Origin: Lachnoclostridium sp. UBA1308
GTDB taxonomy: Bacteria; Bacillota; Clostridia; Lachnospirales; Lachnospiraceae
Reading direction: 5' to 3'
Assembly (NCBI GenBank): GCA_002307215.1
Contig: DBTU01000042.1
Span: 1-64,000, forward strand
Length of the DNA: 64,000 nucleotides
A program made the position numbers and the translations under genes. A model generated the notes under the pieces. That model made no database searches, was not told the origin of the DNA, and saw nothing but the letters and a program-made list of their open reading frames with translations. Each line of letters starts with the position of its first letter. The first letter of the stretch is position 1. Below are positions 60,897-64,000 of this stretch, one piece after another.

Positions 60897-62222
60897 ATGC
60901 AGAGCGATGCAATTAAAAGCAAATTGAAACAGTATAATTTACAGTCTTGGAGTAAGCAAAAGGGACTGAATCCAATTCCGGTAGAGAAGGCAGAGGGTAT
61001 TTATTTTTGGGATTATGACGGTGTTCGTTACTCTGATATGTCCTCCCAGTTGGTTAATTTGAATCTGGGATATGGAAATAAAGCAATCGGAGATGCGATT
61101 AAGGCTCAGGTTGATCAATATTGTTACATTGGACCCTCCTATGGCAGTGAATCCAGAGCTGAACTGGCTGAGAAGATCATCAGCTTAATGCCTGACAGTA
61201 TGGGTAAGGTGTTCTTTACCAATGCAGGTGCAGAATCCAATGAGAATGCCATAAAAATGGCAAGAATGTATACAGGTAAGAATAAGATTTTCAGTAGATA
61301 CCGCAGTTATCATGGTAGTTCCTTCGGTTCGGGAAATCTGACCGGAGAGCCGAGAAGGTATCCGCTAGAGCCCGGTATACCGGGATTCATAAAGTTTTTT
61401 GATCCCTATATTTACCGTGAGGCAATTGAATTTAAATCAGAAGAAGAGGCAACTAAGTATTACCTTACGAAGCTCGAAGAGCAAATTGTATATGAAGGAT
61501 CAAACTCAGTAGCTGCTATCGTTCTGGAGACGGTTACCGGTTCTAACGGTGTCATAATACCACCAAAGGGCTATTTGCCCGGAGTAAGAAAGATCTGCGA
61601 TAAGTATGGTATTATGATGATCTGTGATGAAGTAATGACCGGGTGGTGTCGAACCGGTAAGATGTTTGCCTTTGAGAATTTTGATGTAGCACCGGATATG
61701 GTAACCTTTGCAAAAGGCGTTACCTGTGGTTATGTTCCGCTTGGCGGAGTTGTTGTAAGTAAAAAGATAGCAGAATATTTTGATGATAATTTGCTATCCT
61801 GCGGACTTACCTACAGCGGACATCCCCTTGCTTGCGCAGCAGGAGTGGCATGTGTTGATTATTATAAAGAAGCAGATATCTTGGGAAATGTCAACAAGGT
61901 AGGCAAATTACTCGGAGAAAAGCTGGAAGCAATGAAAGCGATACATAAATGCGTTGGCGATGTGCGGTATATCGGACTTTTTGCTGCCTTGGAACTGGTT
62001 AAGGATAAGGATACAAAAGAAGCATTAGTTCCGTACGGTAAAGATCCGGAAGGAATCATGGGTAAGATTCTCGGTAAGTTGAAAGCAAAAAAGTTTATGA
62101 CCTATACACATGAGAATATGATTATTGTTGCCCCTCCTTTGATTATTACAGAAGATCAGTTGACAGAGGAGCTCGTCAAGCTGGATGAAGTATTGTCTGA
62201 GGTAGATAAGGAATTTCTTTAA
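60897..62222 (+). CDS. Class III omega-aminotransferase (taurine/beta-alanine type)
   Basis: A 441-residue PLP enzyme of the omega-amino-acid:pyruvate/2-oxoglutarate group. Landmarks are FWDYDGVRYSDMSSQLVNLNLGYGN, FFTNAGAESNENAIKMAR, YRSYHGSSFGSGNLTG, the PLP-Asp in MMICDEVMTGWCRTG and the Schiff-base Lys in TFAKGVTCGYVPLGGV. Family members transaminate taurine, beta-alanine, GABA or hypotaurine. Taken with the adjacent alcohol dehydrogenase and TauB-like ATPase, taurine to sulfoacetaldehyde is the most economical reading, with nitrogen kept as glutamate or alanine; this is inference. AAAGGAGGC precedes the start. Confidence 0.85.
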   Translation: MQSDAIKSKLKQYNLQSWSKQKGLNPIPVEKAEGIYFWDYDGVRYSDMSSQLVNLNLGYGNKAIGDAIKAQVDQYCYIGPSYGSESRAELAEKIISLMPDSMGKVFFTNAGAESNENAIKMARMYTGKNKIFSRYRSYHGSSFGSGNLTGEPRRYPLEPGIPGFIKFFDPYIYREAIEFKSEEEATKYYLTKLEEQIVYEGSNSVAAIVLETVTGSNGVIIPPKGYLPGVRKICDKYGIMMICDEVMTGWCRTGKMFAFENFDVAPDMVTFAKGVTCGYVPLGGVVVSKKIAEYFDDNLLSCGLTYSGHPLACAAGVACVDYYKEADILGNVNKVGKLLGEKLEAMKAIHKCVGDVRYIGLFAALELVKDKDTKEALVPYGKDPEGIMGKILGKLKAKKFMTYTHENMIIVAPPLIITEDQLTEELVKLDEVLSEVDKEFL

Positions 62223-62253
62223 GAAATAATGTATCACAGTAATAAGTTTCCAC

Positions 62254-62318
62254 TATGCAAGTGCACATTGATTCTTGTTTGACTGCATATTGCCAAATAA
62301 ATTTTAATTTGATAATAT
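62254..62318 (+). promoter_or_regulatory. Alcohol dehydrogenase promoter with upstream activator box
   Basis: Box TATGCAAGTGCACA (62254-62267), 22 bases, -35 TTGCCA (62290-62295), 17-base spacer, -10 TAATAT (62313-62318). All spacings equal those of the aminotransferase promoter at 60749-60813. Confidence 0.75.
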
Positions 62319-62342
62319 AAGGCATCATAAAAAATCTAATGC

Positions 62343-62376
62343 AAGGGAGCACTCGTAGATACGACGTGCTCCTTTA
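62343..62376 (+). promoter_or_regulatory. Leader hairpin of the alcohol dehydrogenase gene
   Basis: AAGGGAGCACTCG pairs with CGACGTGCTCCTTT (one bulge) around TAGATA. It has the form of a short terminator or attenuator between promoter and gene. Confidence 0.6.
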
Positions 62377-62444
62377 TGCATGGCAAGGATATCCGAATTT
62401 GCGAAAGATATCCAACAGAAGTAAACCGCTAGAGAGGTGTATCT

Positions 62445-63596
62445 ATGGCATATCAATTTACAGTACCGGGACGTGTAATCATTGGGAATAATGCTTTGGA
62501 GGCAAGTGAAGCAGCAATACGGAGCTTGGGGAAAAAGGCATTTATCGTTACCGGGAAAGTCGTTACAAAAACAGGGATAGTAAAAATCCTAACCGATTGG
62601 TTAGAAAAGTGGGAAATCGAATACGAAATATTTAATGACATCACCGGAGAGCCTACCACCCAAATGATTGAGGCCGGAGTAAAAGCATTGAAACAAACAG
62701 GCTGTGATTTTCTGGCAGCAATCGGCGGAGGAAGTCCTTTAGACAGTGCAAAGGCAATCGCAGCAATGAGTGTCCTGGGCGGTAAGATTTCAGATTACAT
62801 GGGAGTAGAGATTAAGGGTAAATTTCCCCCTATGGTTCTGATACCGACAACGGCGGGTACGGGCTCGGAAGCTACCAAATTCACGATTATTACGGATACA
62901 GAGAAGGATATAAAGATGTTGTTAAAAGGGGATGACCTTCTGCCGGATGTGGCTGTCATCGATCCTTCCTTAACAATGTCGGCACCACAAGATATCACGG
63001 CAGCAACCGGAATGGATGCTTTAACCCATGCGGTTGAATCCTACACCTCAAGAAAAGGGAATACACTGACCGATATCTATGCACTATCAGCAATCAAGCG
63101 TATTTTCAAATATCTTCCGAAAGCATACGATGACGGAAGTGATGCTAAGGCAAGAGAAGAGATGCAAATTGCAGCTTACGAGGCAGGTGTCTGTATCAAT
63201 AATGCATCCGTTACACTGGTGCATGGAATGAGCAGACCGATCGGTGCACTATTTCATGTTCCTCACGGAATCTCCAATGCCATGTTAATCAAAGAATGCT
63301 TAACCTTTGCCTTGGATGGCTGTTATGAGAGATTTGCAAGGATAGCAAAAACCATCGGCGTTGCGGAGGAAAGTACTTCAGAGGAAGAAGCCTCAGAAGC
63401 ATTTCTCCAGGAGTTGGGGATGATATGCAAGCATTGTAATATTCCTACACTCGCAGAGTATGGAATCAAACAAGAAACCTTTGAAACACTAGTTGATAAG
63501 ATGGCAACGGATGCAATGTCAAGCGGCAGCCCTTCCAATACGATTAAAACAGTCAGTAAGGAAGATTTGATTCAAATTTATAATAAGCTTTGGTAA
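62445..63596 (+). CDS. Iron-containing alcohol dehydrogenase (sulfoacetaldehyde-reductase-like)
   Basis: A 383-residue group III alcohol dehydrogenase. The NAD site GGGSPLDSAKAIA (about 96-108) and TTAGTGSE are clear, as are the metal ligands (DPSLT..P region; GMDALTHAVE; HGMSRPIGALFHVPHG with two His). Such enzymes reduce aldehydes: SarD reduces sulfoacetaldehyde to isethionate and related enzymes make 4-hydroxybutyrate, 3-hydroxypropionate or 1,3-propanediol. Its promoter carries the same box as that of the aminotransferase, so the two probably act in sequence. AGAGAGGTG precedes the start. Confidence 0.85.
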   Translation: MAYQFTVPGRVIIGNNALEASEAAIRSLGKKAFIVTGKVVTKTGIVKILTDWLEKWEIEYEIFNDITGEPTTQMIEAGVKALKQTGCDFLAAIGGGSPLDSAKAIAAMSVLGGKISDYMGVEIKGKFPPMVLIPTTAGTGSEATKFTIITDTEKDIKMLLKGDDLLPDVAVIDPSLTMSAPQDITAATGMDALTHAVESYTSRKGNTLTDIYALSAIKRIFKYLPKAYDDGSDAKAREEMQIAAYEAGVCINNASVTLVHGMSRPIGALFHVPHGISNAMLIKECLTFALDGCYERFARIAKTIGVAEESTSEEEASEAFLQELGMICKHCNIPTLAEYGIKQETFETLVDKMATDAMSSGSPSNTIKTVSKEDLIQIYNKLW

Positions 63597-63624
63597 TTAA
63601 ATAGAAAGCATCTTAATTTACAAT

Positions 63625-63657
63625 GGCGTAGAGCGAATAGCTTTACGCCGTTTTTTG
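63625..63657 (+). terminator. Terminator after the alcohol dehydrogenase gene
   Basis: GGCGTAGAGC pairs with GCTTTACGCC around GAATA, followed by GTTTTTTG. Confidence 0.85.
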
Positions 63658-63716
63658 TTATTACACAAGAATTTGGAATGCTTTTGGTTTAGTTTATTGA
63701 AAGGAATGGTATTGAT

Positions 63717-64000
63717 ATGGGAGCAGCAGAAAGATTAGATTCGGATGAATTGGTAGTGAATAGAAATGAAGTGGAAATAAGGATAGAAAATCTTGGTGTC
63801 AGCTTCCCGGATAAAGATGGCGGTGAACCGGTAATCGCCTTGCAAAATATAAATCTTGATATTATGCAGGGAGAATTCATCTCCTTACTTGGCCCCTCCG
63901 GTTGTGGAAAGACGACACTGCTTCGTACCGTTGCCGAGCTGCAGCAGCCGACCAGCGGTAAGATTACCGTAAGAGGTCAGTCACCAAGAGAAATCAGACT
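63717..64000 (+). CDS. ABC transporter ATP-binding protein, TauB/SsuB-like (5' part)
   Basis: Only the first 94 residues are in the window. The ATG 63717 follows AAAGGAATGG. A 20-residue leader precedes the ABC domain IRIENLGVSFPDKDGGEPVIALQNINL (in part), Walker A LLGPSGCGKTTLLR, and the nitrate/sulfonate/taurine-type continuation TVAELQQPTSGKI. Q-loop, signature and Walker B lie beyond the window edge. Position after the aminotransferase and dehydrogenase genes suggests import of their substrate. It has its own leader after a terminator. Confidence 0.85.
   Translation, partial: MGAAERLDSDELVVNRNEVEIRIENLGVSFPDKDGGEPVIALQNINLDIMQGEFISLLGPSGCGKTTLLRTVAELQQPTSGKITVRGQSPREIR

Overview
The window is low-GC DNA from a clostridial Firmicute, most likely a plant-fibre-fermenting member of the Lachnospiraceae (a Lachnoclostridium/Anaerocolumna-like genome; inferred from gene content and style, not from a marker gene). 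Supporting signs are strong AGGAGG ribosome binding sites, TTG and GTG starts, a tRNA-Ala-type T-box, a GTP-type PEP carboxykinase, BMP-type lipoprotein transport and a 4-O-methylglucuronoxylan catabolic cluster. No rRNA, tRNA, CRISPR array or complete insertion sequence was seen.

Layout. 0-3.4 kb: AraC/GyrI-type regulator, small membrane protein, PhnP-like metallo-beta-lactamase-fold hydrolase, acetyltransferase. 3.5-11.8 kb: a drug or peptide efflux and stress module: MacA/MacB-like adaptor-ATPase-permease, an OmpR-type two-component system whose two genes are separated by two tandem 159-bp repeats, and a converging second FtsX-type ABC exporter. 12-18.3 kb: a stand-alone 45-residue gene with its own consensus promoter and terminator, methyltransferase, two-domain acetyltransferase, a large unknown membrane protein, MATE exporter, acylphosphatase. 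18.4-25.6 kb: glucuronoxylan use (uxuA, uxuB, GH67 alpha-glucuronidase), a broken GH43 gene and an orphan sugar-binding lipoprotein. 26-33.2 kb: pckG and a complete BMP-type nucleoside ABC importer. 33.2-34.5 kb: a long hairpin element, a NUDIX gene and a decaying small operon. 34.7-42.2 kb: AraC/GyrI regulator, L,D-transpeptidase, and two paralogous LuxR-type regulators bracketing agmatine deiminase, followed by a class III aminotransferase. 42.2-46.5 kb: an MFS exporter/MarR pair with a shared operator, then a T-box-controlled short alanyl-tRNA synthetase. 46.7-52.3 kb: a small tyrosine recombinase bracketed by two 28-bp dyads, next to a cheA-cheW-mcp operon. 52.3-59.3 kb: phosphodiester-glycosidase-like protein, dapA divergent from an AraC regulator, a secreted fibronectin-III protein, a YjdF-like protein and a small conserved protein. 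59.5-64 kb: PucR-type regulator, omega-aminotransferase, iron alcohol dehydrogenase and the start of a TauB/SsuB-like ABC ATPase, which together look like a taurine/sulfonate (or other omega-amino acid) nitrogen-assimilation cluster.

Beyond genes, the window carries several families of dispersed palindromic repeats (at 1.0/16.4/25.7 kb, 7.0/23.3/54.8 kb, 1.8/58.3 kb and 38.3 kb) and some structured intergenic elements. The regulatory signals best supported by the sequence are a 16-bp motif repeated three times over the MFS/MarR promoters, and a 14-bp box placed at exactly the same distance from the -35 of both the aminotransferase and alcohol dehydrogenase promoters.
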